The notes below the pieces were generated by a model. The model was not told the DNA's origin. It made no database searches and saw nothing but the letters and a program-made list of their open reading frames with translations. DNA of 64,000 bases from Falsirhodobacter deserti (GTDB taxonomy: Bacteria > Pseudomonadota > Alphaproteobacteria > Rhodobacterales > Rhodobacteraceae): NCBI RefSeq assembly GCF_004015795.1, contig NZ_ML137218.1:483548-547547 (forward strand), read 5' to 3'. The translations under genes were made by a program, and so were the position numbers. This document shows, in pieces, positions 1 to 9,334 of this stretch; the stretch's first letter is position 1; the number at the start of each line of letters is the position of its first letter.

Positions 1-2
1 CC

Positions 3-617
3 ACGAACCTGCGTCACCATGCCGAGCCGGGCGATGTGGAGGAGGTGCGCCGCGTCCAGCCCTATGCCAATTATTTCGCGGTGGAGGAGTACGATATCCG
101 CTATCGCCGGTTCGACGGCACGATGAGCGATGTCGTCAATCGCGGCGTCTTCATCTCGGGCGATGCGGTGACGGTGCTGCCTTATGATCCGGTGCGTGAC
201 CGCGTGCTGCTGGTGGAACAATGGCGCGCCGGCCCGTGGGGACGCGACGATCCGCAGCCGTGGCTGCTGGAGCCGATCGCAGGCCGCATCGATCCGGACG
301 AGCCGCCGGAAACCACCGCCCGACGCGAGGCGGTGGAGGAGGCGGGGCTGGGGATCGGGGTGCTGCATCTGGCAAACGCCTTCTATCCCTCGCCCGGCGG
401 CAAGGCGGAATTCGTCTTCGCCTATGTCGGGATCTGCGATCTGCCCGACGATGCGGCGGGCGTCTTCGGAGAGGAAGGCGAGGCCGAGGATATCCGCGGA
501 CACCTCATCCCGTTTTCCCGCCTGATGGAGATGGTGGCGGCGGGGGAGATTCAAAGCGCCCCGCTGCTGATCACCGCCTATTGGTTGGCGCGGGAACGGG
601 ATCGGCTGCTCGCCTGA
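3..617 (+). CDS. Nudix hydrolase, ADP-ribose pyrophosphatase type (5' end probably outside window)
   Basis: The protein carries a full Nudix box: counting from the GTG at 36, Gly83, Glu89 and the REAVEEAG segment at 97-104, which bind the metal and attack the diphosphate. The surrounding EQWRAG and EPIAG segments are typical of NudF-type ADP-ribose pyrophosphatases, which split ADP-ribose to AMP and ribose 5-phosphate. The frame stays open from base 3 to the GTG at 36 without a stop or a clear ribosome binding site, so the true start is probably to the left. Rhodobacterales homologues with an extra N-terminal gamma-glutamylcyclotransferase-like domain are known, so a fusion is possible (inference). 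It converges on thrS across a shared terminator. Confidence 0.85.
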   Translation, partial: TNLRHHAEPGDVEEVRRVQPYANYFAVEEYDIRYRRFDGTMSDVVNRGVFISGDAVTVLPYDPVRDRVLLVEQWRAGPWGRDDPQPWLLEPIAGRIDPDEPPETTARREAVEEAGLGIGVLHLANAFYPSPGGKAEFVFAYVGICDLPDDAAGVFGEEGEAEDIRGHLIPFSRLMEMVAAGEIQSAPLLITAYWLARERDRLLA

Positions 618-620
618 AGA

Positions 621-649
621 AAAGGGGCCGCCAGATTGGCGGCCCCTTT
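621..649. terminator. Bidirectional intrinsic terminator between the Nudix gene and thrS
   Basis: A perfect 12-bp inverted repeat (AAAGGGGCCGCC at 621-632, GGCGGCCCCTTT at 638-649) with a 5-nt loop. A short A run at one side and T run at the other serve both converging genes. Confidence 0.8.
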
Positions 650-653
650 CGGT

Positions 654-2594
654 TCAGGAGGGGATGCGGGCTTCGGTGCCCAGCACGTCCACGATATCGG
701 CGAAGTCCTGGCTTTCGGTTCGCGTTTCGCCAAGGCGGCGGACGGAAACGGTGCGCCGCTCCACCTCTTGCATGCCCACGGCAAGGATCACCGGCACCTT
801 GCCGACCGAATGTTCGCGAACCTTGTAGTTGATCTTTTCGTTCCGCAGGTCGGTTTCGGCGCGCACGCCTGCAGCCTTCAGCGCCTCGGCCACCTCGCGC
901 GCATAGTCATCGGCATCCGACACGATGGAGGCGACGACCACCTGCCGCGGGGCCAGCCAGAAGGGCAGCTTGCCGGAATAGTTTTCCAGCAGTATGCCAA
1001 GGAACCGCTCGAACGATCCGAGCACGGCGCGGTGCAGCATGACCGGCATGTGCTTGGCCCCATCCTCGCCGATATATTCGGCACCAAGGCGGTCGGGCAG
1101 GTTAAAGTCGCATTGCAGCGTGCCGCACTGCCATTCGCGCCCGATGGCGTCCGTCAGCTTGAAGTCCAGCTTCGGGCCATAGAAGGCACCGTCGCCGGGA
1201 TTCACCTCATAGCTGTAACCGGCCTTTTCGATGGCGCTGGCAAGGGCGGCCTCGGACTTGTCCCAGATCGCGTCGGAGCCGACACGCACATCGGGACGGG
1301 TGGACAGCTTGATGTCGAACTTCTGGAAGCCCAGATCGCGATACACCGTCGACAGCAGTTCAAGGAACGCTGCCGTTTCGGATTCGATCTGGTCCTCGGT
1401 GCAGAAGATATGCGCGTCGTCCTGCACGAAGCCGCGCACCCGCATCAGCCCGTGCATGGAGCCGCTGCTTTCATAGCGGTGGCACGACCCGAACTCTGCC
1501 AAGCGCAGCGGCAGGTCGCGATAGGACTTCATGCCGTGGTTATAGACCTGGACGTGGCAGGGGCAGTTCATCGGCTTCAGCGCGTTGATGCGCTTTTCCT
1601 TGGCGCCTTCCTCGTCCACCTCCACGATGAACATGTTCTCGCGGTAGGCTTCCCAATGGCCGGACTTTTCCCACAGCACGCGGTCCACGACCTGCGGGGT
1701 CTTGATCTCTTGATACCCCGCCTTGCGCAGACGCCCGCGCATGTAATCTTCCAGCGTGCGATAAACCTGCCAGCCGTTCGGATGCCAGAACACCATGCCC
1801 GGCGCTTCTTCCTGGATGTGGAACAGGTCCATCTCGCGGCCCAGCTTGCGGTGGTCGCGCTTGGCGGCTTCTTCCAGCATGGTCAGGTGGGCCTTCAGAT
1901 CCTCGCGGTTCTTGAAGGCCACGCCATAGATGCGCTGCAGCATGGGGCGCGTCGCATCGCCCAGCCAATACGCGCCCGCAACGGTGGTCAACTTGAAGGC
2001 ATCCGCCGGAAGCTGCCCGGTGTTTTGCAGGTGCGGGCCGCGGCACAGGTCCATCCAGTCGCCGTGCCAGTACATGCGGATCGGCTCGTCGCCCGGAATG
2101 CGGTCCAGCAGTTCGACCTTGAACGGCTCGCCTGCCGCTTCGTAATGGGCGCGCACGCGTTCGCGGTCCCAAACCTCGGTGCGGACGGGTTCGCGGGCGT
2201 TGATGATGTGCTTCATCTTGGCTTCGATCGCGCCCAGATCCTCGGGGGTGAACGGTTCGGTCCGGTCGAAGTCATAGAACCAGCCCTGATCGCGCACAGG
2301 GCCGATGGTCACCTTCACGTCCGGCCACAGTTCCTGCACGGCGCGGGCCATGACATGGGCGAAATCGTGGCGGATCAGCTCCAGCGCCTGGGCGTTGTCC
2401 TGCATCGTGTGGATGGCAATGGTCGCATCCGCATCGATCGGCCATTGCAGGTCGTGATGGGCGCCGTTCACGGTGGCCGAGATCGCCTTCTTGCCAAGGC
2501 TGGTGGAAATGGCCGTCGCCACTTCGCCCGGCGTCACGCCGGGCGCGAATTCGCGCTTGTTGCCATCAGGGAAGGTGAGGGTGACTTGGGCCAT
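654..2594 (-). CDS. thrS: Threonyl-tRNA synthetase
   Basis: A 646-residue class II aminoacyl-tRNA synthetase that charges tRNA-Thr in the cytoplasm. In order one sees an N-terminal TGS domain (about 1-62), the second additional/editing domain with the HDFAH pair of histidines, the catalytic core with the PMNCPCH zinc-site cysteine and histidine, motif 2 ([10 protein letters not shown] followed by [11 protein letters not shown]), motif 3 ([11 protein letters not shown]) and a C-terminal anticodon-binding domain. The length matches the usual 640-650. The ATG at 2594 is preceded by GAGGAG at good spacing, so it is preferred over upstream in-frame starts. It is divergent from the hydrolase at 2722 and ends at the terminator 621-649. 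Confidence 0.97.
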   Translation of the reverse strand: MAQVTLTFPDGNKREFAPGVTPGEVATAISTSLGKKAISATVNGAHHDLQWPIDADATIAIHTMQDNAQALELIRHDFAHVMARAVQELWPDVKVTIGPVRDQGWFYDFDRTEPFTPEDLGAIEAKMKHIINAREPVRTEVWDRERVRAHYEAAGEPFKVELLDRIPGDEPIRMYWHGDWMDLCRGPHLQNTGQLPADAFKLTTVAGAYWLGDATRPMLQRIYGVAFKNREDLKAHLTMLEEAAKRDHRKLGREMDLFHIQEEAPGMVFWHPNGWQVYRTLEDYMRGRLRKAGYQEIKTPQVVDRVLWEKSGHWEAYRENMFIVEVDEEGAKEKRINALKPMNCPCHVQVYNHGMKSYRDLPLRLAEFGSCHRYESSGSMHGLMRVRGFVQDDAHIFCTEDQIESETAAFLELLSTVYRDLGFQKFDIKLSTRPDVRVGSDAIWDKSEAALASAIEKAGYSYEVNPGDGAFYGPKLDFKLTDAIGREWQCGTLQCDFNLPDRLGAEYIGEDGAKHMPVMLHRAVLGSFERFLGILLENYSGKLPFWLAPRQVVVASIVSDADDYAREVAEALKAAGVRAETDLRNEKINYKVREHSVGKVPVILAVGMQEVERRTVSVRRLGETRTESQDFADIVDVLGTEARIPS

Positions 2595-2721
2595 GTCGGC
2601 TCTCCTCGTCGGTCTGGCGCCCACGGAACGCCCGGTTGCGGGTTGATGGGCAGGTTGTCGCGGGCAGGGGCTGGAAAGTCAACTGCGCCCCGCGATACCT
2701 TGCGCCAAAACCGGAGGCACC

Positions 2722-3453
2722 ATGACCCAGTATCTGACCACGCCCCAAGGGCGCCGCATCGCGTATGACTTGACATCTGGGGAGGGCCCCGCGGTTGTGT
2801 TCCTGGGCGGCTTCCGGTCGGACATGGAGGGGACGAAGGCCGTTGACCTGAAGGCCTGGGCGCAGGCGCAGGGCCGGACCTTCCTGCGCTTCGACTATTC
2901 GGGCCACGGCGTGTCGGAGGGGCGATTCGAGGATGGGGCCATCGGCGACTGGTTCGAGGATGCCCGTGCCGCCCTGTCGCTGGTGTCGGGCCGCGTCGTG
3001 CTGGTGGGATCGTCCATGGGCGGCTGGATCGCGCTGCAACTGGCCCGTGCCCTGCCTGAACGCGTGGCGGGTCTGGTCGGCATCGCCGCCGCGCCCGATT
3101 TCACCGAGGATCTGATGTGGGCGGCCTTCACGGACGATCAGCGCGCGCAGGTTATGGCAGGGGCGTTTCCCTTGCCGTCGCAATATGGCGAGCCGACGCC
3201 GATCACCCGCCGCCTGATCGAGGATGGGCGCAACCGGCTTGTCCTGCGCGATCCGCTGCCCTTGCCGTTCCCCGTCCGGCTGTTGCAAGGCACGGCGGAT
3301 GCCGAGGTGCCGGTTTCGGTCGCGATGCGGCTGCTGGATCATGCGGATGCGTCCGACATTCGCTTGACGCTGGTGAAGGGGGCGGATCATCGCTTTTCGT
3401 CGCCGGAATGCCTTGCGCTGATCCGTCAGATGGTGGCCGATGTGGCCGGATGA
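2722..3453 (+). CDS. Alpha/beta hydrolase
   Basis: A 243-residue alpha/beta-fold serine hydrolase. The nucleophile elbow is G-S-S-M-G with Ser98. A plausible acid lies in the GTADAEVP segment and the catalytic His in GADHRF near residue 225. The compact size and the DYSGHGVSEG segment resemble ABHD10-type acyl-protein thioesterases/esterases, but the substrate cannot be read from the sequence. It starts at an ATG after a GGAGG site and its last 14 bases overlap the next gene, also a hydrolase, so the two are very likely co-transcribed and translationally coupled. Confidence 0.88.
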   Translation: MTQYLTTPQGRRIAYDLTSGEGPAVVFLGGFRSDMEGTKAVDLKAWAQAQGRTFLRFDYSGHGVSEGRFEDGAIGDWFEDARAALSLVSGRVVLVGSSMGGWIALQLARALPERVAGLVGIAAAPDFTEDLMWAAFTDDQRAQVMAGAFPLPSQYGEPTPITRRLIEDGRNRLVLRDPLPLPFPVRLLQGTADAEVPVSVAMRLLDHADASDIRLTLVKGADHRFSSPECLALIRQMVADVAG

Positions 3454-4243
3454 ACCTGCCGGAAAAGGGGCCGGAAACGGGAAGGAGATCGTTCGGTTTG
3501 CCGACCGGACCGATCTGGCGCTGGTTTACCTGCACGGCTTTTCCGCGACCAAGTGGGAAATCGATCCCGTCCACCGCCGCGTCGCGCAGGCGATGGGCGC
3601 GAACCTGTTCCTGACGCGGCTTGCGGGCCACGGGCTGGATGGCGAGGCGCTGGCGAATGCCACCGCCGACGCGTGGCTGGCCGATCTGGACGAGGCGCTG
3701 GCCGTGGGCCGCAGCCTTGGCCGGCGGGTGGTGCTGGTCGGCACCTCCACCGGCGGGTTGCTGGCGGCGATGGCGGCGGCGCGGGGCGAGGATCTGGCAG
3801 GGGTTGTCCTGATGTCCCCCAACTTCGCACTGAACCGGCGGGTGGCTTGGGTGATGCGCCTGCCGGGCATCCGTGGTTGGGGGCCGCGCGTTCTGGGCCG
3901 GATGCGCCAGATCGAACCTGTGGGTGCGGCGCATGCCGATCACTGGACGCTGACCTATCCGACGCGGGCGCTGTGGCCGCTGGTGGACCTGATGCGCCAG
4001 CCGGTGGATGTGCGGCGGGCGCGATGCCCCGCGCTGTTCCTGTGGTCGGATTCGGACCGCGTGGTGGACCCCGCAGCGATCCGCCGCGCGGCGGCGGGTT
4101 GGGGCGGGCCGGTCACGCGGCACCGGATGGTTCTGACGGGGCGGGACGATCCGATGCGGCACATCCTGGCTGGTGACGTTCTTTCGCCGATGCAGACCGA
4201 TGGGGCGGTGAAGGCGATCACGGACTGGCTGCGGACGCTTTGA
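3440..4243 (+). CDS. Alpha/beta hydrolase (lipase/carboxylesterase-like)
   Basis: A 267-residue serine hydrolase with the oxyanion segment YLHGFSATKWE (about 30-40), the elbow G-T-S-T-G (Ser103), an acid in LWSDSDRVVD and a histidine in a C-terminal segment. It looks like the monoacylglycerol lipase / carboxylesterase group. It overlaps the upstream hydrolase by 14 bp in another frame, and its stop directly abuts the converging stop of the DNA ligase gene with no space for a terminator. The two adjacent hydrolases are not close copies, so this is not a recent tandem duplication. Substrate unknown. Confidence 0.85.
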   Translation: MWPDEPAGKGAGNGKEIVRFADRTDLALVYLHGFSATKWEIDPVHRRVAQAMGANLFLTRLAGHGLDGEALANATADAWLADLDEALAVGRSLGRRVVLVGTSTGGLLAAMAAARGEDLAGVVLMSPNFALNRRVAWVMRLPGIRGWGPRVLGRMRQIEPVGAAHADHWTLTYPTRALWPLVDLMRQPVDVRRARCPALFLWSDSDRVVDPAAIRRAAAGWGGPVTRHRMVLTGRDDPMRHILAGDVLSPMQTDGAVKAITDWLRTL

Positions 4244-5833
4244 TCAGCCATGCATCGCCAGCAACTCTTTCAGGCTGTCGAGGGTGTCGATTTCCTCCGC
4301 CGGTTTGTCGCGGCGCCAGCGGACCATGCGGGGAAAGCGCAGCGCGATGCCGGATTTGTGGCGGGTGGAGGCCTGTATCCCCTCGAACGCGATCTCGAAA
4401 ACCAGTTCGGGCGGGACGCGCCGGACAGGGCCGAACTTTTCCAGCGTGTGGCGGCGGACCCAGCGGGTGATCTCGTTAAATTCGGCATCCGTCAGGCCGG
4501 AATAGGCCTTGGTAAAGGGAACAAGGGCGTCGCCGTCGCGCACCGCAAAGGTGAAGTCGGTGAACAGGTTCGCCCGCCGCCCGCTGCCCGACTGCGCATA
4601 AAGCATCACGCACTCCACGGTGAAGGGGTCCAGCTTCCACTTCCACCAATCCCCCCGCTTGCGCCCGATGTGATAGGAGGAGGACAGGCGCTTCAGCATC
4701 AGCCCCTCGGCCTGTTCCTCGCGCGCCTTGGCGCGGATCGCGGCCAGACCCGCCCAGTCGGAAAAGGCGATGGTGGGGGAAGTCCCGATCGGCGCGGCGG
4801 CGGGCAGGGCGGCCAGCATCGCCTCCAGCCGTGCGCGGCGATCGGACAGGGGGAGGGCGCGCAGATCCTGCCCGTCCTGTTCCAGCAGGTCATAGGCCAG
4901 AAGATGCGCGGGGGCATCCTTCAGCAGTGCCTTCGTGACGTTCAGCCGCCCGATCCGCTTTTGCAGGCTGGCAAAGGGCAGGGGGCGGGCATCGCCCCAG
5001 GCCAGCACCTCGCCGTCGATCACGGTGCCTTCGGGCAGGAAATCGGCCAGGGTCGCAAATTCGGGAAAGCGGTCGGTGATCAGCTCCTCTCCGCGCGACC
5101 AAAGGGCGAAGGCACCGGCGCGGCGGATGATCTGGCCGCGGATGCCGTCCCATTTCCATTCGGCCTGCCAGTCGGCCACGCTGCCCAGCGCTTCCGGATC
5201 ATCCAGCGGAGAGGCAAGCGCAAAGGGATAGGGCCGCGCCCCCGCCGCAGCCGGATCGTTGGACCGGATCAGGCTGTCCCATGATGTGTTGCGCGGCTGC
5301 CAGTCGCCCATCAGGCGATGGGCCAGCTCCGTCTCCTCCACCCCCGTCGCCTGTGACAGGGCGCGCACCATCAGGCCCTGCGACACACCCATGCGAAAGC
5401 CGCCGGTGATCAGCTTGTTGTAAAGAAACCGCTCGCCGGTATCGAGCCTGTCCCACGCATCAAGGATCGCGGCGCGCCGGATGTCGGCGGGCTGGCCGGT
5501 CAGCGCGATCAGGTCTGTGATCCATGCAGCCAGCGGGCGATCCTCGCGCCGCGCGGCGGGCGGCAGGACAAGAGAGATCGTTTCGGCCAGATCACCCACG
5601 ACGGGATAGGCTTCCTCGAACAGCCACAGCGGTATGCCCGCGACTTCGGCCGCCCATGTCCGCAACTCGGTGGAATTCACCGCCCGTTTCGGGCGGCGGC
5701 CGGACAAAAGGGCGATGGTCCAGACGCGATCCTCCTCCGCAGCGTCGCGGAAGTAATCGGCAAGGGCGGCAACCTTGGCAGTCGTTCTGGTCGTGCGGTC
5801 CAGCGCGTCGAACAGGGCAAAGAAGCGGATCAT
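4244..5833 (-). CDS. ATP-dependent DNA ligase, ligase-associated DNA damage response type
   Basis: A 529-residue ATP-dependent ligase. An N-terminal helical DNA-binding domain (about 1-200) is followed by the adenylation domain with motif I K-W-D-G (Lys227 forms the AMP adduct), motif IV EGLMLK and motif V WWKWK, then an OB-fold (about 420-529). The architecture matches bacterial ligases paired with a beta-CASP exonuclease and usually also an Lhr-type helicase and the PdeM endonuclease. Its start overlaps the stop of the exonuclease gene by 4 bp (ATGA), indicating coupling. It probably seals breaks during DNA repair rather than replication, which uses the NAD-dependent LigA (inference). Confidence 0.93.
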   Translation of the reverse strand: MIRFFALFDALDRTTRTTAKVAALADYFRDAAEEDRVWTIALLSGRRPKRAVNSTELRTWAAEVAGIPLWLFEEAYPVVGDLAETISLVLPPAARREDRPLAAWITDLIALTGQPADIRRAAILDAWDRLDTGERFLYNKLITGGFRMGVSQGLMVRALSQATGVEETELAHRLMGDWQPRNTSWDSLIRSNDPAAAGARPYPFALASPLDDPEALGSVADWQAEWKWDGIRGQIIRRAGAFALWSRGEELITDRFPEFATLADFLPEGTVIDGEVLAWGDARPLPFASLQKRIGRLNVTKALLKDAPAHLLAYDLLEQDGQDLRALPLSDRRARLEAMLAALPAAAPIGTSPTIAFSDWAGLAAIRAKAREEQAEGLMLKRLSSSYHIGRKRGDWWKWKLDPFTVECVMLYAQSGSGRRANLFTDFTFAVRDGDALVPFTKAYSGLTDAEFNEITRWVRRHTLEKFGPVRRVPPELVFEIAFEGIQASTRHKSGIALRFPRMVRWRRDKPAEEIDTLDSLKELLAMHG

Positions 5834-6846
5834 TCCAGAAGCTCCACATCCGGTTCGTCCGCCTCGTCGCCCTCGTACTGCGTTTCAACTATGCCGGCGT
5901 CATAGCCCTGTTCGGCCAGCCAGCGGCGGAACACCTGGGTATAGCCGTGGGTGACGAAGACCTTCTCCGCCCCCGTGGCGCGAATGGCGTCGTTCAGGCC
6001 CTGCCAGTCGGCATGATCGGACATGACAAACCCCTGCGCCAGCCCGCGCCGCCGCCGCACGCCCCGCAGCGCCATCCAGCCCGAAGCAAAGGCCTGCGAT
6101 GCCCCCTTGAACCGCGCGGCCCAAGCCGAGTTCAGCGCCGAAGGGGGCGCGATGACCAGCGCCCCGGGATGGGTGGACGCGCCGACATCCGGCCCCGCCC
6201 AGTGGGTCTCGGGCAGGCGGATGCCCTGGCCGCGCAGCACGCGGTTCGTCGCCTCCACCGCGCCATGTGTCAGGATCGGGCCGATGGAGGCGTCTACATT
6301 CGCCAGAAGGCGCTGGGCCTTCCCCAGCGAATAGGCGCCGAGGATCGACGTTCTCCCCTCGGCCGCATTTGCGGCCCACCACGCGTTCACATCGGCCATT
6401 ACCTCGGCCTGCGGGCGCCAGTTGAACACGGGCAGGCCGAAGGTGCATTCGCTGATGAAGGCGTGGCAGCGCACAGGTTCGAACGGCTCGCACAGCCCGT
6501 CGGCCTCCGTCTTGTAATCGCCGGACACGACCCAGACCTCGCCCCCCACCTCCACCCGGATCTGGGCCGATCCCGGAAGATGACCTGCAGGGTGGAAGGA
6601 CACGGTGGCATCGTTGATGCGACGCGCTTCGCCGAACCGGATGGTGTCGCCGCGGATCGCGCCAAGGCGGTGGCGCATCACGGGCATCGCCACATCGGTG
6701 GCCAGATACTGCCCGTGCCCACCGCGGGCGTGATCGGAATGGCCATGGGTGATCAGCGCCCGATCCACCGGACGCCACGGATCGATGAAGAAGTTTCCCG
6801 CGGGGCAGAAGATGCCGCGATCGGTGAAGGTCAGGACCGGCTCCAT
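5830..6846 (-). CDS. Ligase-associated DNA exonuclease (metallo-beta-lactamase / beta-CASP fold)
   Basis: A 338-residue metal-dependent nuclease related to SNM1/Artemis. The HxHxDH metal motif is His34, His36, Asp38, His39 (HGHSDH). Further metal and beta-CASP ligands lie in SGDYK, SECTFG and the C-terminal VMSDHADW segment. It is first in a two-gene leftward operon with the DNA ligase and overlaps it by 4 bp. The family is annotated as ligase-associated DNA damage response exonuclease. The Lhr helicase and PdeM partners are not found on either side here. Confidence 0.9.
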   Translation of the reverse strand: MEPVLTFTDRGIFCPAGNFFIDPWRPVDRALITHGHSDHARGGHGQYLATDVAMPVMRHRLGAIRGDTIRFGEARRINDATVSFHPAGHLPGSAQIRVEVGGEVWVVSGDYKTEADGLCEPFEPVRCHAFISECTFGLPVFNWRPQAEVMADVNAWWAANAAEGRTSILGAYSLGKAQRLLANVDASIGPILTHGAVEATNRVLRGQGIRLPETHWAGPDVGASTHPGALVIAPPSALNSAWAARFKGASQAFASGWMALRGVRRRRGLAQGFVMSDHADWQGLNDAIRATGAEKVFVTHGYTQVFRRWLAEQGYDAGIVETQYEGDEADEPDVELLE

Positions 6847-6966
6847 CCACAGGAAATAGACGCTGGGGCCAACGGGTCCAGTGCGTGAAATCTTCCGCGC
6901 GGCCCGTTCGACTTCGGCCCGCCCTGCGCCAGATCATAAAGGATACGGAAAAAGGGGCCGACCCGC

Positions 6967-8379
6967 GTGACCACGTGTTTCAACGAGATGTTCGACGACG
7001 GTGCCGTCCGCGCCCCCTATGCGCGGCTGGAGGACTGGACACGGAGCCTGCCCGCTGGCCTGCGCCACATGAAGCAGGCCGAGGCAGAGGCGCTGTTCCG
7101 CCGCATCGGCATCACGTTCGCCGTGTATGGTGAGGGCGGCGATCCCGACCGGCTGATCCCGTTCGACATGTTTCCCCGCGTGTTCACGGCAAATGAATGG
7201 GCGCGGCTGGACCGTGGCATCCGCCAGCGGGCGCGGGCCCTGAACGCGTTTCTGGTGGATGTCTATGGGCGGGGAGAGATCATCCGCGCCGGCAAGATCC
7301 CGGCCCATCTGGTCTATCGCAACGCAGCCTTTGAAAAGGCGGTGGTGGGCATCGTGCCGCCGAAGGGGGTTTATTCGCATATCGTGGGGATCGACATTGT
7401 CCGCACCGGCCGGGACGAGTTCTTCGTGCTGGAGGATAACTGCCGAACCCCTTCGGGCGTCAGCTACATGCTGGAAAACCGCGAGATCATGATGCGGATG
7501 TTCCCCGACCTGTTCCGCGAGAACCGGATCGAGCCTGTGGACAGCTATCCCGCGCTGCTGCGCCGCACGCTTGCCTCGGTCGCGCCGCTGAAATGCGAGG
7601 GGGAGCCGACGGTCGTGCTGCTGACACCGGGGCACTTCAACTCTGCCTATTACGAACACAGTTTTCTGGCCGACATGATGGGCGTGGAACTGGTGGAAGG
7701 GCAGGACCTGTTCGTGGAGGGGGAGTTCGTCTGGATGCGGACAACGGAAGGCCCCCGCCGCGTGGACGTGATCTATCGCCGGATCGACGATGCCTTCATC
7801 GACCCGCTGTGTTTCCGGCCCGACAGCATGCTGGGCATCGCCGGCCTGATGGATGTGTACCGTTCGGGCGGGGTGAACATCTGTTCCTGTCCCGGTGCGG
7901 GCGTGGCCGATGACAAGGCCGTTTATACCTTTGTGCCCGAGATGATCCGCTTCTATCTGGGCGAGGAGCCGATCCTGAACAACGTGCCCACATGGCAATG
8001 CGCCCTGCAAGATGACCTGAAATACGTTCTGGCCCATCTCGGCGATCTGGTGGTGAAGGAAGTCCACGGTTCGGGCGGATACGGGATGCTGGTGGGGCCG
8101 AAATCCACCGCCGACCAGATCGAGCGGTTCCGGGCGCGGATCGAGGAGAATCCTGCCAAGTATATCGCGCAGCCGACGCTGGCGCTTTCGGCCACCCCCA
8201 CCTTCGTGGAAGATGGCATCGCACCACGCCATGTGGATCTGCGCCCCTATTGCCTTGTGGGCGACCGGATCGAACTGGTGCCGGGCGGGCTGACACGGGT
8301 CGCCCTGACGGAAGGTTCGCTTGTCGTAAACTCCTCGCAGGGGGGCGGGGTCAAGGACACATGGGTATTGGCGGAGTGA
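6967..8379 (+). CDS. Circularly permuted type 2 ATP-grasp protein (Anbu operon gene 1)
   Basis: A 470-residue circularly permuted ATP-grasp protein. Segments typical of the family are VEDN-like LEDNCRTPSGVSYML (about 155-170), the KEVHGSGGYGMLVG ATP-binding loop (about 362-375) and the C-terminal VNSSQGGGVKDTW. ATP-grasp enzymes join a carboxylate to an amine through an acyl phosphate, so a peptide-like ligation is likely, but the substrate is unknown. It starts at GTG 6967 behind GGAAAAAGGGG. It opens a four-gene operon with an alpha-E protein, a transglutaminase-like protein and the Anbu protease; gaps are 4 bp, a 4-bp overlap and 28 bp. Confidence 0.92.
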   Translation: MTTCFNEMFDDGAVRAPYARLEDWTRSLPAGLRHMKQAEAEALFRRIGITFAVYGEGGDPDRLIPFDMFPRVFTANEWARLDRGIRQRARALNAFLVDVYGRGEIIRAGKIPAHLVYRNAAFEKAVVGIVPPKGVYSHIVGIDIVRTGRDEFFVLEDNCRTPSGVSYMLENREIMMRMFPDLFRENRIEPVDSYPALLRRTLASVAPLKCEGEPTVVLLTPGHFNSAYYEHSFLADMMGVELVEGQDLFVEGEFVWMRTTEGPRRVDVIYRRIDDAFIDPLCFRPDSMLGIAGLMDVYRSGGVNICSCPGAGVADDKAVYTFVPEMIRFYLGEEPILNNVPTWQCALQDDLKYVLAHLGDLVVKEVHGSGGYGMLVGPKSTADQIERFRARIEENPAKYIAQPTLALSATPTFVEDGIAPRHVDLRPYCLVGDRIELVPGGLTRVALTEGSLVVNSSQGGGVKDTWVLAE

Positions 8380-8383
8380 TGCG

Positions 8384-9334
8384 ATGCTGAGCCGGACCGC
8401 CGACACGCTGTTCTGGACCGCCCGCTATCTTGAGCGGGCCGAGAACATGGCCCGCCTTCTGGAAGTGGGGGCGCGGATTTCGCTGCTGCCCTCCGTTCAC
8501 GGCTATCGCAGCGAATGGGACAGCCTGCTTCAGGCCTCGGGCACCGCTGAAGGTTTTGCCCGCAAATACGGGGAGCCGGTGGCGCGGAACATCGAAAGCT
8601 TCCTGTTCTTTGATCGCGACAACCCCTCTTCGGTCGTGTCCTGCCTGACGCAGGCGAGGGAGAATGCGCGCATTGTCCGCGCCGCCCTGACGACGCAGGT
8701 CTGGGACGTGCTGAACACCGCCTTTCAGGAAATGAAGCAGCTGGAACGAACCCCGCGGTCGGAACTGGAGCTGACGCAGCTGACCGAATGGGTGACGCGA
8801 ACGGCGGCCTTGGTGCGCGGGTCCATCGGGGCGACGCTGCTGCGCAATGACGGGTATGATTTCCTGAACCTCGGATATGCGATGGAACGGGCCGATGCGA
8901 CGGCGCGGCTGATCGACGTGAAGTATTACGTGCTGCTGCCACGGGTGGAATTCGTCGGCTCGGGCCTTGATAACTACCAGTGGATGACGCTGCTGCGGGC
9001 GCTGTCGCTGCACCGCGCGTTCCACTGGAGTTATGCCGGGGACATCACGGCGCGCAAGATCGTCGATTTCCTGATCCTGAACCCCGAAAATCCGCGCGCC
9101 TTGCGGGCCAGCGTGGAGGCGATCAACACCGCGCTGGGCAGGCTGGCCAGCCGGTATGGCCGCCAGATGGATGCGCAGGTCCGTGCGGAGGCGATGCTGG
9201 CGCCGCTGTCGGAAACATCGGTCGAGGGGATCTTCGAGGAAGGCATGCACGAGTTCCTGACCGGCTTCATCACCGAGATCGCGGCGCTGTCCCACCAGGT
9301 CTGGGAAGATTACCTGACGGGGGATGTGCGATGA
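8384..9334 (+). CDS. Alpha-E domain protein (DUF403; Anbu operon gene 2)
   Basis: A 316-residue all-helical alpha-E protein, recognised by the opening MLSRTADTLFWTARYLERAE and the GYAMERADATARLIDVKYY repeat-like segment around residue 165. Many conserved Glu and Arg residues lie on predicted helices. The family almost always neighbours circularly permuted ATP-grasp and transglutaminase-like genes and was proposed to act with them in amide-bond chemistry. No biochemical role is established. It is translated 4 bp after the ATP-grasp stop and shares ATGA with the next gene. Confidence 0.92.
   Translation: MLSRTADTLFWTARYLERAENMARLLEVGARISLLPSVHGYRSEWDSLLQASGTAEGFARKYGEPVARNIESFLFFDRDNPSSVVSCLTQARENARIVRAALTTQVWDVLNTAFQEMKQLERTPRSELELTQLTEWVTRTAALVRGSIGATLLRNDGYDFLNLGYAMERADATARLIDVKYYVLLPRVEFVGSGLDNYQWMTLLRALSLHRAFHWSYAGDITARKIVDFLILNPENPRALRASVEAINTALGRLASRYGRQMDAQVRAEAMLAPLSETSVEGIFEEGMHEFLTGFITEIAALSHQVWEDYLTGDVR

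Noticed and set aside
636-2768. A 710-residue open frame on the plus strand opposite thrS.
   Set aside because: It is a high-GC shadow of thrS with atypical His/Gln-rich composition and no family similarity.
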